Origin: Phaeosaccion multiseriatum | Taxonomy: Eukaryota > Ochrophyta, other classes | NCBI GenBank assembly: GCA_965112735.1 | Contig: OZ218954.1 | Location: 3,782,001-3,846,000 of the forward strand | Length of the DNA: 64,000 nt | Direction of reading: 5' to 3' | Shown here: positions 1 through 12,173 of the stretch, piece after piece | Position numbering within the stretch: the stretch's first letter is position 1 | How the letters are laid out: every line of letters begins with the position of its first letter | Program-made: the position numbers and the translations under genes | The notes under the pieces: model-generated | Told to the model about the DNA's origin: nothing | The model's input: the letters and a program-made list of their open reading frames with translations, nothing else | Database searches by the model: none

Positions 1-3000
1 ACAGGGGCAGGGACAGGCTGGCGAGTGCTGGGGAGTAAGGCCGCGTGCGTGATTGAGGACGAATCCGCCCCACCCCACCCAACCCCACCCTGCTTGCTGC
101 CCGCTTGCTGTTGCTGGTCTATGCCCAAAACTCACTCCCTCCCTCCGTCCCTCCCTCCCTCCCTCCCTCCCTCCCTCCCTCCCTCCCTCCCTCCCTTCCT
201 CTCTCACTCACCCTTGCGCCATGTGTGGAGGCAAAGTCTGAGGCAAGCACATCGTACTCGAGCCACTTGATGATGTCCGTCATCACATCAACATAGTCGA
301 AGCCCGCCAGCCTGGCCAGCAGCCCCCCTCCTCCTCCTACCCCCCCCCTCTCTCCGCTGCCCCTGCCTCGCTTCATGAGCCCTGCTCGCACCGCCGCACC
401 CCCCTGGACGGGCTTGAGCGCCATGGGGCGAGGCGGCACCATGTCCTTCTTTTTGGGCAACAAAGCACCCCACATGCTCGGCCTGCACGCACGCACGCAC
501 GCACGCACGCACACACACACATGGTCAGTGGTCAGTGGTCAGTGACAGGAGGAGTGGGGGGAGCGAGGGAAGCGAGGGAGGGTGCGCCACCATCACCAGT
601 ACCATCACCATCACCATCACCATCACCATCACCATCATCATCACCATCACCATTAAAAGCCATCACCATCACCATCACCATCACCATCACCATCACCATT
701 AAAAGCCATCACCATCACCATCACCATCACCATTAAAAGCCATCACCATTAAAAGCCATCACCATCACCTTCACCATCACCATCACCATCACCATTAAAA
801 GCCATCGCCATCGCCAGGCACAAGACACCCCCCCCCCCTGCGACTCACGCACGCACGCACCCACGCTCCTCTTTTCCCACAGGCCCACGACCGTGCCTTC
901 AACACCACACAGGCACCCACACACGCACCCACACACAGGCACCCACACACGCACCCACACATACACGCACATACTCACCTATACATCTTCCCGCGCTGCT
1001 TGCCGTTGCCAGCCGCCCCATCCACTACCATCCCGCCGGTCCTTGAGCTCATCTTGGCATTGGCCTTGATGAGTTGGTAGGGGATTTGGGCAAGCAGCAG
1101 AGCGGCGCCACTCGACGCGCCACCGCCCAGGCCCAAATTCTGACGGACGGGAGGGAGGGAGGGAGGGAGGGAGGAAGGAAGGAAGGAAGGAAGGAAGGAT
1201 AGAGCGGGTGAGGGAGGGAGGGGGGAGGGATGAGGCTCCCCTCGAGCAGCGGGACACACACGCTATATATTCCTGCCTTTCATTGTACCGATAGAAGCGG
1301 CCCACTTGGCCTTCAAGAAGCGGCTTTGGCTTTGCCCTCCCCATCCACTGCCATCTCTCCTTCACCCTCCATCCACTGCCATCCCCCACTCACCCCGAGC
1401 ACGGCCTCCGTCGCTGTCCACGCGTAAATAAAGTCCGCCCTCGCCACGGCCTCGCTGAACTGAGACTGCCCTCCACTGCCATCCCCGTCCGCTGCCATCC
1501 CCCCTTCACTGTCATTGCTATCCGCCATCCATGGCATGGTGAGGGCCATCCATCGCTTTGCCCCCTCGGGACTGTAGCGCTGCACGAGCGCTGGAGTCAC
1601 ACTGAAGAGGTATACCAGGGCTGAGCTGATGAGGCCTAGGGGATGGCAGTGGATGGAGGGTAGGGGGGGCAAAGGGGGTTAGAGGGACGGGACGCGAGTG
1701 GTGACGAGTGGTGAGGCATTCATGGGAAGGCCGGGTGGGAGGTGCCAGGACAAAGACGAGACAGAGTGTCAGGACAGGGAGGGAGGTGTCAGGACAAGAC
1801 CGTTTCGTGCCTCACGGGACATGCGAAGGACGCGAAAGGGAGGGAGGGGACATCAGGCAGACCCTCCCTCCCGAATGCTTTCTTCCTCCAGGGTGAGGGG
1901 ACAGGATGCACACACAGCCCAGCACAGCAGTTGGTGATACAGCACAGCCAGGCAGCACAACCCTCTGGCCAGCCGTCGGGTGCCTTCTGATGTATCATAC
2001 CTGCGAAGCTCTCCCCCACAGCGGCCGCAGCGTAGTCGGGCACGGTTTCCGGGATGGCGTAGGACAGCAACCCCTGCCCCATGTCCCGCAGGGAGGAGAA
2101 CTGCTCAGGGAGTAGGAGGAGAAGGAGGAGGAGGAGGAGGAGGAGGAGGAGGAGAGCAAGATAGAGGTGGGGGTGTTACAACCTAATTGATGCACGTGTT
2201 TCAACCTCATTGATACACGTCGACACTGATGGCCTGCTTGCCTCTGCATCTCCTTCGCTCTTCGAGAATGGCCGAGGCGGGGAGGCGGGTGAGTGAGAGA
2301 TGGCAGTAGATGTAGATAGCGTGGTCTATCGCGCGGATAGAAAGGAAGCTGCTCGGACGCCCCTCCAACACTCAGTACGACACCATCTGTCAGCACCATC
2401 TGTTCTTCACAAGGTTCACTCACTCTCGCACTCACCTCCCCTGCCGCGATCTTCCTTGCAATCTCTCCCAGCAGCAGCGGTACATTCCCCTGCTCCCCCT
2501 CCGCCACCATGCCCACGTCTGCCTCCAGGATCTTCTCGAGCTCTCCGGCATCGATGTTGACGTTGCCCAGTCCGGACATCTGCAGTCCGATCTGCTGCGT
2601 CACCTCCCCCACGTCGCGACCCAAGGCGGCCAGTGCATCTGCCATGACATTCGCTCCTCCTCCTGCGACTCCTCCTCCGGCGGCGGCTCCTCCAAGGCCC
2701 CCCTGGGGCATGGCGGGGGCCGTCATCATGAGTCCGAAGGCGATTCCTGTGAAGCCCAACAGCCCCACCAGCGTGAGCAGCGAGGGCGGCATTTGGTTCA
2801 TGGGCGGGATGGCACCCGGCGGCAGGCGGTAGGAGAGGAGTGAGGACAGCAGCGGAGGAGGCCCCACACCGGCGCCGGCTTCACTGACGGCGGAGTCCAA
2901 GTCACTCATGTTGGTAGTGATTGCGGAGACTCCTCCAGGAGGAGCGAAGGGCGCCATGAGCCCGCTGCTGCTGTGGCTGTGGCTGCCCCCCCCGAAGACG

Positions 3001-3596
3001 GACAGTGCCCCCCGCCTGCTGCTGCTGATGCCGCTACCGTCGTTGCCATGGCTGAGGTCCCCCAAGAGGGATAGGCTGGGCATTACAGGTGACGGGGCGG
3101 GGCGGTGTAGCGTCAAGTCCTCTTCCTCCTGACTGAGTAGCTCCTCGCGGATCCTCTGCCGGAGCCGCTCTTGGGAGGCAGTCAGCTGCAAGCCCCCCAA
3201 CAGCCCCGGAGGCTGCCTCCTGCTCCGCCTGATGGCGGCCCTTTGCTGCTGCTGCTGCTGCACTTGGCTACTGCTCATCTGCTCAACCTTTCCCTGCCCA
3301 CCCATCCGCCCCCCCCCTACCCGACTCCGTCCCTCCATCCCTCCCATTGCGGCGGCCCCTGCTGCCAGGGCCTTCCTTCTTCCATGCTGAGGCTGAGCAT
3401 GAAGAAAGGCCGCTACGGCTCCTCCTCCTCCGCGTAAAAGATCCCCAGCTCCTGCGCTACTAATGTTCTCCGCTGACACGGCAGTCAGTCCACTGTAGCA
3501 GGCGAGAAGGCCCACGACACTTGCTCGCGCACCGACGCCCCGTGTCTCCCGCCCTCTCTTTCTCCGCTGCAGCCTGAGGCTTCTATACTCCTCCAT
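1..3596 (-). CDS. Unrecognised, possibly plastid-targeted membrane protein (partial, 3' end outside window)
   Basis: Multi-exon gene read leftwards from an ATG at 3596. Supported exons are about 3596-2436 (387 codons, ending at a GTGAGT donor), 2100-2001, 1635-1394, a short one near 1325-1240, 1139-979 and 482-212. The gene then runs off the left edge. The N-terminus has a basic stretch and a hydrophobic segment (VVGLLACYSGLTAVSA, roughly residues 27-42), followed by a Ser/Arg/Ala-rich region with AVAAFLHAQ. That could be a bipartite plastid presequence, but the match is loose. A clear membrane segment lies near residues 267-290 (LLTLVGLLGFTGIAFGLMM), with more hydrophobic patches in the 1635-1394 exon (ALVYLFSVTPALVQRY). 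The rest is poly-Gly, poly-Gln and Ser-rich. No family was recognised. Splice phases were checked for the first three exons only, so the exon near 1300 is approximate. Confidence 0.6.
540..800. repeat. CATCAC microsatellite with interspersed ATTAAAAGC units
   Basis: Tandem CCATCACCATCA tract broken at intervals by the spacer CATTAAAAGCCATC (five occurrences). It lies in an intron of the leftmost minus-strand gene. Confidence 0.9.
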
Positions 3597-3990
3597 TTTC
3601 TCTGGAGCTCTCCTCTAAGTCTTAAGATGGGACTCTGCTTGCTTGCTGCTTCCGAACAGAGAGAGCTGTGCTTAACTCTTATTATTTACCCGCTCCCCAC
3701 GTGACTCAGCAGAAGGCGGCGAGTGCGTTTTTCATCGCCAACCTGTGATCGGTGGAGAACCACTTTGAATATATGAGAAAGAAGGGGGGCACGAATGAAT
3801 TTCCCAAATTATCTTCTCCGCCCCAATCCTTCAATCTCGTCGCAACTTTGCCCTTCAAGTAAGGACACACACACCCGCACGCACACACTCACACACGCAC
3901 ACACACACATACACACACGCACGCAGGCACACACACATGCACACACACACACACACGCGCACACACAGACAGTCACACACACACAGACAG

Positions 3991-4059
<69 letters not shown>

Positions 4060-4445
4060 CACACACGCAAGCTCGCACGCACGCACACACACACGTACAC
4101 AATGGGGTCCGTGGCTTGACGCTTCTGGCCGGAGCAGCACGTCTTTTGCGTACTCTTATGGGACTGAACCGACGACGGGCAGTAGGGGCTATTTATGGAG
4201 GGGATGGAGAGAAGAAGCCGCTATTATGGTAGAAGAAGAAGAAGAAGAAGAAGAAGAAGAAGGGCCATGAAATTGCCCTCCAAACTGTGTAACTGTATTG
4301 TGTAACTGTATGAGGAGCTGGGTACTTTAGCGCCTCCTTCTTCTCTTCGATCCCTTCTGTTCGCCAACAGCCTCTTCTATTGCATTAACTGAGGTCTTGC
4401 ACTAACTAAGGTCTAAGGTCTGTTCAGCTTGTAGTACCCAGCGCC
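3597..4445. other. Divergent intergenic region with (CA)n microsatellite
   Basis: This region separates two head-to-head genes (start codons at 3596 minus and 4446 plus), so it should hold both promoters. A CA/GT tract occupies about 3865-4100 and an AGA triplet run 4230-4262. No TATA box or other defined promoter element could be assigned. Confidence 0.6.
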
Positions 4446-5234
4446 ATGATGGCGCCTTCGTTTGACACAGATGGGACACAGGGGCTTGTGCCTGGTGACG
4501 AGCCTCAGAATTTCAAGCCTTCGCAGCAACAGGAGCCCGAGCCTCGGGACCAGGACAGGCTACTACCCTCTCTGAAGCCGCCGCAGCAGCGTGTGGACCT
4601 GTCCTCCATGCGGGCGCTCCTCAACAAGGGCATCACCGCGTTGCTGGAAGAGGTCCAGCGACTGAAAGTGGCCAAGCCGCCGTACGGCAGGCCCCCAATG
4701 CACGATCCCGCCGTCATCCTGCAGGGGGACGACGAGGACGGTGGGGAGGGGGACTGCGAGGACGAAGAGGAGGGGGAGGGGGAGGAGGGCCTGAAGGAGG
4801 GCGAGGAGGAGGGGGACGACGTGCTGCTGCTCGGGGAGGCGGCGGCGGAGAGCTACAAGTACGACTACGGCTTCAACCCCCTCATATTCCTCGGCGAGTG
4901 GCTCAAGGCTCACAACACGGGCAGTGCAGCCACTGCGGTGGTAGGCTGCGACGGCGGCGGGGACGGTGGTGGGGAGAGGGCGCAAGGAGAGTGGACCAGT
5001 GCGGGAGGCGTGACCGTGACCAAGCTGGGCCGTAGTACTGGTGCCAGTGGGCCTGGCAGTGCTGGGCCTGGGGGTGAGGGTGACAAGCAGCGAGCGGCGG
5101 CCATAGCAGGACTCGCCAAGCACTCTCTGCACGCGTGCAAGAGAGACAACGTCTTCTCGGAGCTGAGTCAGATGGCCGCAGGACACACCCTCAACAGGAG
5201 AGATTCGGACGCTACCGATCGGATGAGCGACTAA
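4446..5234 (+). CDS. Acidic 262-aa protein with RIIa/Dpy-30-like helix pair (TPGS1-like)
   Basis: Single-exon ORF with a clean ATG and stop. Residues about 52-75 (MRALLNKGITALLEEVQRLK) and, after a long acidic insert, FNPLIFLGEWLKAHN (about 142-156) together follow the RIIa/Dpy-30 pattern: a first helix ending in a small-ligand loop, then an N-P-(x)-FL-(x)-L helix. Tubulin polyglutamylase complex subunit 1 and other ciliary docking proteins use this pattern to dimerise and bind amphipathic anchors. The insert between the two helices (about 92-135) is rich in Asp/Glu/Gly and probably reflects GAG/GGA repeat expansion. The C-terminal third is Gly/Ser-rich with no recognised domain. The assignment rests on motif shape only. 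The function (scaffold of a flagellar or chromatin complex) is inferred. Confidence 0.6.
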   Translation: MMAPSFDTDGTQGLVPGDEPQNFKPSQQQEPEPRDQDRLLPSLKPPQQRVDLSSMRALLNKGITALLEEVQRLKVAKPPYGRPPMHDPAVILQGDDEDGGEGDCEDEEEGEGEEGLKEGEEEGDDVLLLGEAAAESYKYDYGFNPLIFLGEWLKAHNTGSAATAVVGCDGGGDGGGERAQGEWTSAGGVTVTKLGRSTGASGPGSAGPGGEGDKQRAAAIAGLAKHSLHACKRDNVFSELSQMAAGHTLNRRDSDATDRMSD

Positions 5235-5526
5235 GCCAGCGACTGAGTGAGGAGGAGGAGGAGGAGGAGGAGGAGGAGAGGGTGGACACCTGGTGGGTAT
5301 GGGGGGGGGGTGATAGAGATGCAAGTAGTCTCGTCGCGTTCCTCCCTCCCCCATTCTCATCATCCTCCTCGTCATGCATGTGAGGTGGAGACGGACGAAT
5401 GAGTGATGCGCCTGTCGTCCTGCCTTCGCGTGCCTGGGACGGATGGCACAGAAGGAGAGGGACCCACGAACAGGCGAACAGTCGACCACAAGCTGCCATC
5501 TGGGGGCTGTTGGTGGAGTCTCTCTC

Positions 5527-5584
<58 letters not shown>

Positions 5585-6088
5585 GTCTCTCTCTCTCTCT
5601 CTCTCCCTCTCTTTGTCTCTCTCTGCCTCTCTCTCTCTCGCCCATCCGCCAACTGCTCAGTCACCCTCACTCTCGCGGGATGGAGCCCAGGTCCGCCGAG
5701 CAGTCGGAAGGGGAGTCAGAGAGGGGGGCAGAGGCACGCTGAACGTCGAGTCATAGAGGGCCATCCTTATACATGTCGATGTCGATATTGCGATAAGGAT
5801 GGCACCGGATGGCCCGAGAGCCCAAGGGGGGCGGGGCCGCAGGGACGCAGACGGAAGGGATAACAAGTGTGCAGGCAAGGCAAGCACCAGGCACCGCACG
5901 CGCACATCGGCACGTTGGTGATTCACTCGCGCATGGAAGTATTTTGCTGTGCTGTGCTGTCCGAGCCAGGCCACTGTCGCTGTGTGGAAGAGGATAGGGG
6001 AATGCATGAAAGGAGCGTAGGACGAGGGTGGTAGCATCAGCAGCGCCTACACCACCACCACCACCACCACCACCACCACCACCACCAT

Positions 6089-6122
<34 letters not shown>

Positions 6123-6941
6123 GAGCAGGCTATTCCTGCGACTGTACAAATGTACCTGGGGGGCAAGGGAGCCAAGCAAGAGATTGCATGTGTTTCTCTC
6201 TCCTGGCTTCGAAGTGAGGAAGGTGGGGAGGCACCTGATTAATGATTAATTGCCTTGAATCAAAAACCGTGTCATCTTCTGTCCTTCATACTGACAGCCC
6301 CTCCGTTCACTTGTGGCGCCCCTTCCTCACGGGGCCCGCCTCACCGCTTCACCGGGTCGGAGCTGGTCTGGTGTACCATCTGCTGCCTTCCCTCTGGTCT
6401 GGTGTACCATCTGCTGCCTTCCCTCCGCGCTGCGACCCCCTTCCACAAGCCTGCTCTCCTCGCCGCAAGCAAAGCACACTGCACATCGCACACTTGTGCT
6501 TTCATTTCAGCATCTCCACGCCCCCCCACCCCCCCCCCCACTCTCCTACTTACCTTCAGTCTACCTCTCCTTCTAATACCAAGTCTTCAGCCACTGGGCG
6601 CTCTCGCCCATCCCATCTGCTGCCATCCCTTCCCATCTACTGCCATCCCTTCCCATCCCATCTGCTGACATCCCATCTCCTCCCCTCTGTGTGAAAGAAG
6701 TGGAAGTGACAGATAAGCAACCCACTCGTGTGAAAAGCAAAAGTCCAGTTCGGGTGAAAGAAAGGGAAGGGAAGCCAACTAACCACCCAAACAACCAACC
6801 AACCAACCCACCAACCAAGTACACTAAGCACTACAACCCCCAAACTAGCACTTTAACTCACTCGCAAACTAGCACTTCAACTCACTCTCAAACAAGCACT
6901 CCAACTCTCAAACTAGCACTCCAACTGCCCTAGGCCCTGTC
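5235..6941. other. Intergenic region with (CT)n, (CAC)n and (CAG)n repeats
   Basis: No convincing gene. It contains a CT microsatellite at 5519-5640, CAC then CAG triplets at 6052-6122, a duplicated phrase (TCTGGTGTACCATCTGCTGCCTTCCCTC) near 6365-6425, and CATCTGCTGCCATCCC repeats at 6608-6675. The convergent genes at 5234 and 6942 both end here, so 3' UTRs are expected. Confidence 0.6.
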
Positions 6942-9900
6942 CTAAGCAGAGTAGTCCTGAGCGAGGTACTTGTCCTCCGGGTAATACACCGCCGTGACAG
7001 GCTTTCCGTCAAAGGTGCGAGTCTCGAACGCCGCCTTGGCTCGACCTGCAAAGTCGAGGGCCTCGAATTGCACAAACACGAAGCCCACGCCCCCCTGGGA
7101 CGAGCCGGGCCGCGGAATGTGCAGAGAGGTGACGGCCCCGTGCTTGCCGCACTCCTCACGCATGTCCTGACGGGATGGAGGGATGGATGGATGGCAGTGG
7201 ATGGGGGGGGGAGGGGGACACAGTTAGGAGGGGAGGAAGGGCTTGTGTATGTGAGTGCCAGTGCGCTAGACACCCGTCACTGAATGTAATGTGAGTGTCA
7301 GTGTGCAGGACACTCACTCACCTCCATGACCTCGGTGAAGACTTGCGGGTCCGTCAGCTCCTCCTCCGTCACCACGTTGCCGATACGCACCACCTGATGA
7401 CGACCGTCGCCACAAAGTCAGAATAGAGCAATCAGTAAGTCAGTGGGATGCAAACAATAACAAAACAGCTCGAGGGACAGACGGATGACAAGACAGACAC
7501 AATCCCCCTCCTCCCGTCCCCTTCGGTGATTCCTGTAAGTCAATGACTGTACTCCCCTCCCCTCATCCCTCCAATGCTCCCGCTACACGCTTTGCCTTTC
7601 TTTCGAACGAACGTACCCAAAAAAATCCTTCATAAACACCCGCCCTCGCCCTCCCCCTCACACCCCCCCCCCCCCCCCCCCTCCCCCCCCACTTTTTCAT
7701 TGACATACCTTGGAGTTGGCTGGAGCGCCCCCCTCGGCCATGAAGTTCCCTTCGGCGAGTACGTCGAACCAAGTTTTGTGGGCCTTGTTGGGCCCCACGT
7801 ACTTGGACGGGCGCGCCAGGGACAGCGCTGAGCCAGAGAAGGGCAGCCCGTCCATGTTGAGCACGGCGGTGCAGGCCTCTTGCGTACGGAACTCGAGGAA
7901 GGCGAAGCGGGCGCCTGGGAGGGGGGGGGTGCGTGGGTTACGTGGGTGGGTGGGGGTCGAGCTTCAGAGATGTAAGGGAGGAAGGCAGAGGCATATACGG
8001 GAGGGTTGGAGGGCCTCGCGCCAACCCACACCCATCCATCCACACACCCACAGTCCTGACACCACCCACCCACCCCCTTTCCCGACACGCTCTGTCCTGA
8101 CACCTCTCAGCCACCCACCCACCTGGGTTCATTCGGATGGCGATGATGGGATTTTCGTCCCCCTTGACGAGCCCCACCTGGATGGCCGCCCCAGCGATGT
8201 ACTCCTTCAGCACCTGGACACGCACAAACGCGCGCACACACACACGTACGTACATGGATGGTCCCGCACACACATATACAGATCAGGACGGCACAATGAG
8301 TATGAAAGTGGTCACTAAGTCAGTGAGCACAAGAGCCATTATGTCGGCCAGTCAATGCCCTTATGTCGTACGTTAGTAACGCCCCTCCCTTCCTCCCCTC
8401 CGGCTCCTCTCTCTTACGTAACATGTCATAAGCTCACATACCTGCGGCTGCACGTCTGGGGGCAGGTTTCCGAGGAAGAGCTCTCTCTCCAGCTTGTCAG
8501 CGGGGTTCACGCCCCCCATACCGCCCCCTCCTCCCGTCCCCCCACCCCCTCCTCCTCCGAGGGCCAGGGCCACGGCAGGGGGTGCCTCCTGGCCTGTGAG
8601 CTGCTGCCATGTGCAGGGGGGGTCGGGCGGGCCGCTGGGGAGCAGGGAGGGGACAAAACAAGGCAGAGGGGGAAGGGGGGACGTGACGTCAGAGGAGGAG
8701 CCGTGCTCGCTTGGAAGGGAAGGGGGGCTTCATAGAACGGATGGCAGTCGGTAGGTGGGTAGGTAGATAGCGGGTAGGTAGGAGGTAATCTTCCTTCCTT
8801 CCTTCCTTCCTTCCTTAGTTCCACGTGGGGCTTAACCTTAGTCCTCCACATGCCCCTCCCTCCTCCCTGCCTGCTCCTCAGCAGCGATTCATTGAGACTA
8901 TCTTGGGCTAGTTCAGAGGGTAGGGAGGCAGGCAGGGAGGGAGGGAGGAAGGCAGGGAGGGGAGCGAGGGAGGACCGAGGGGGGGGGGGGGGGGGCACGA
9001 AGGAGAAGCGAATAGCACACTACTATTGCTGTTGGACTACTGCCCTCCCCTCCCCTCCCCGTGTCTCAGCGTCTAGCGATTACAGCGGTTACAGCGGTTA
9101 CAGCCTTCTGCTGCCTTCTGTGGTGGCTTGAGGGAAAGGAGCTTAGCGCAGAGGGAGGAGCGGTGGCACAGGCAGAGGGGAGGGAGAGGGCAAGAGGAGG
9201 GAGACATCTTGGTGGGGGCGGCGGCAAGGGGGGAGCCGGAGGGGGGGCGGGAGGCGGGCGGGGATGCAGGCATATGGGGGGAGGAATGGGGGAGTATGGG
9301 GGGACAAAGGGGGCGAAGGAGAAGGGCGCGGGGGAGGGCACGCAGCAGAGCCACAGGGGGGGAGGGGGGGAGGGAAGGAGGGGGGGAGGGAAGGAGGGAG
9401 GGAGGGGAGGGGGGAAGGGACGGAGAGAGGGACGGACGGAGGGAGGGAGGGAGGAAGGGAGGGAGGGAGGGAGGGAGGCTCGATGAAGTAAATCTGGAAG
9501 CGCACGACGCGTCAACATCTCTCTCTCTCTCTATCTATCTATCTCTCTCTCCTCTCTGCATCTATCTCTCTCTCTCTCCTCTCTACATCTCTCTATCTCT
9601 CTCTGGTACAAGCAAACGAGGGCCACACAGGCACGGGCGTCGCTCTTTGAACAGCAGGGGGGAGGGGAGGGGAGGGGAGTGGGGGATAATCCCGGAGGGG
9701 GGAGGGGAGGGGGGAGGGGAGGGGAGGGTAGGGAAGGGGTAGACGAAGGGTCTTTCCGGGGGGGGAACGTGGGCGGGACGGTATTGGCCTTTGTGGGGGT
9801 TGTACGTGTGAGCCACGCATCGGGACCGACCGCGCAGAGGGTCTCCACCTTGGGGTATCGGTCAATCTACATGGACCCAACTCACACGCACGCACACTCA

Positions 9901-11986
9901 CGCTCACACCCCTCTGTCCTGACACCAGTCACACGTCACACGCCCTCTCCTTGTCCTTGTCACTCACGTGTAGTTGGAGGGCCTTTGAAACTTGAGGAAG
10001 TTTCCGAGGTACGGGATGCCGCTCAACTTCACCGCCGCCGTCGCCTCCTGTGAGCACCAAGGATTACAACGCCGGTAGGTAGGTAGCAGGGAGCGTGAGC
10101 GCGAGAGCGTTAACGCCAAGACCGCCCCCCGTCACAGACAAAGCATGGGACAGACAGACAAAGGCGGAGGGCGAGAGTTCGGGGGCGATGCTCGGACACA
10201 GGGAAGGAGAAGGGGAAGGGGAAGGGAAGGGGAAGGGGAAGGGAAAGAGGAAGGGGAAGGGGAAAGGGAAGGGGAACAGGAAAGGGAAGGGATGACTGCA
10301 ACAGCACACGGATCAACAAACTAAACAGCAACTGGACACTGATCAACAAACTAAACTGCACCTGGACACTGATCAACAAAGTAAACTGCAACTGGACACT
10401 GACCTCTGGCGTGCGGAACACGGCAAAGGCGAACTTGGCGGAGAGGCGAATCGAAGTGCAAGGGTTTCCGGGTAGGGTGTTGAGCTTCATCTAAGGGGTG
10501 GAGGGGAGGAGGAGGGGGCGGAGGAGGTCAAGCAAGAGGAGAGTGGAGGGGTGGCGGGAGAAGCTGACAAGGAGGAAGGGGGGAGGCATGGCATGGCAAA
10601 ACAACTTTTGGTCTCTCCTCCCTGAGCTTGCCGGAGCTCTGAACCACCTTTCTCTCCCCTGATGTTGACCTGGATCCTACCCATACACCTCTGCTCTGCC
10701 CATGCGTCCTCCCCCCTTCGCTGCCACACTGACCCCCCCTCTCCCCTCCACTCACTGACATAGTCCGTACCTGCACCATGGCGGCGTTGATGAACTCGTG
10801 AATGCCCATCTGCGTGCAGCCGACGGGGATGTTGCCGACAAAGAGCTCGATGAGGGTCTTGAGCTGCGGGTTGGGCATGCCCCCCATGCCCCCAGCCCCT
10901 CCCATCCCCACACCCGGCAATGTCACGCCCGCCATGACGCCTGCCATCCCCGGCAATGTCACGCCCCCCCCGGCTGCTGCTCCTGCTGCTGCTCCTGCTG
11001 CTCCTGCTGCTCCTGGTAACGTCACGGCGCTGACTCCTGGCAGGCCCGCGGTGGCTGCTGCGGCGGCGGCTGCGGACAGGAGGCTGTCCGCGCCGACAGG
11101 GGGCGGGGCAAAGCGGCTCTTCTTCTTCTTGGGCGCCTCTGCGTGTTTGGGGTACGGAGGGGCTGTCAGCGGTGCCTTCGAGCAGAAAGGAGCCCAGGGA
11201 GCCCAGGTGCTACAAGAGGGGCGGCGTGTGTGTGTGTGGGGGGGGGGGGAGGGGGTTACGTGCGTGCGTTCTTCGCTCACCTGGTGCTGCTGCTGAGTCC
11301 ACTGTGGTAGGGGCAGGCCGGGTTTTGCTGCGCACGCAAGACCGCGCAGAGTGAAGGAGGGGAGGGGAGGGGGGCGTTAGGACGGCTGCTCGGGGGGAGA
11401 GCTTCACCAGCACCACTCTCATAATATATAATGATGTAGGACCTGGCTGAGTCCGGCCCCATGCAACGCTGGACACTCACCTGTCCTCTGCTGCCGTATC
11501 GTCCCCTCCGTCCTCCTTCTTGTCTGCCTCCTCCTCTGTGGCTGGGGTTGCTGGCACCGCGGCCTCTGGGGCACCAGCAGGTGCCGCATCTGTCTCTCCC
11601 TTCTCTCCCTCTGGCTTTTCGCCTTTCTGAGGGGCCAGAGTAGGGCGCAGAAGAGCGGGGGGAGGGGGGGGGTTAGGCGTTAATAGCGAAGCAGCGGCAT
11701 TGTCACTTGAAGACATCCACTGGCTCTTCCCCCCCCCCCCCCACCGAAGTTTTGCTTGAGGAATGAAAAACAAAGCACGCCGTGTCTTTGACGTAATACG
11801 AGGAGGCTTAGACTCTGGGAGAAGTACTCTGCCGCCCTTACTTACGTCTGCTGCATCAGGCATGTCTTGGTTCTTTCCTTTTTTCTCCTCCCCCGTCTTC
11901 TCTCGTTTACCGCCCTTGTCACTCTCTATGGATCCTGCCCGCCAGTGTACACTGCAATCTCTGTACTCCTGTGTCTCTGTGCCCAC
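6942..11986 (-). CDS. U2AF large subunit (U2AF65-like pre-mRNA splicing factor)
   Basis: Spliceosomal factor that binds the polypyrimidine tract and recruits U2 snRNP. Exons visible in order: 11986-11846, 11626-11481, 11327-11281, about 11145-10771, 10490-10404, 10047-9968, about 8603-8460, 8225-8130, 7920-7710, 7400-7320 and 7165-6942. RRM1 carries LFVGNIPVGCTQMGIHEFIN and NPCTSIRLSAKFAFAVFRTP. RRM2 carries ELFLGNLPPDVQPQ and RARFAFLEFRTQE. RRM3 is a UHM: it has an acidic helix (EVMEDMREECGKHGAV), GGVGFVFVQFE and the RTF tripeptide matching the R-X-F loop that binds ULM tryptophans. The N-terminus is Lys/Glu-rich without an obvious RS domain, and a short exon encodes KPGLPLPQWTQQQHQ. The RRM1-RRM2 linker junction (9968 to 8603) does not join in phase as drawn, so an extra small exon or another splice site is likely. 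The gene is head to head with uS17. Confidence 0.9.
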
Positions 11987-12173
11987 AAGGGAGACGCTAT
12001 TACGGCCACAGGACCACGACGGCTAACGGGAGAGAGAAGAGTGAGCACTCAGCAGCTGAGAGAAAAATTAGCAAATTTTAGGCTCCGGATCGGGTAATCG
12101 GACGGGCCCTGCCCTATGCAAGGCATCTCTAATCCTCTCCCCTGCGATTCTCCCCTCTTGCAAATCTCTTTTT
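11987..12173. promoter_or_regulatory. Short bidirectional promoter region
   Basis: Only 187 bp separate the proposed U2AF start (11986, minus) from the uS17 start (12174, plus), so both promoters must overlap here if the starts are right. No specific element was identified. The U2AF start could instead be a downstream Met (QDMPDAAD), which would lengthen the gap. Confidence 0.4.

Noticed and set aside
4563-5645. 360-aa minus-strand ORF opposite the RIIa-like gene
   Set aside because: It is the shadow of the real plus-strand frame joined to CT-repeat translation. It has no domain and no sensible start.
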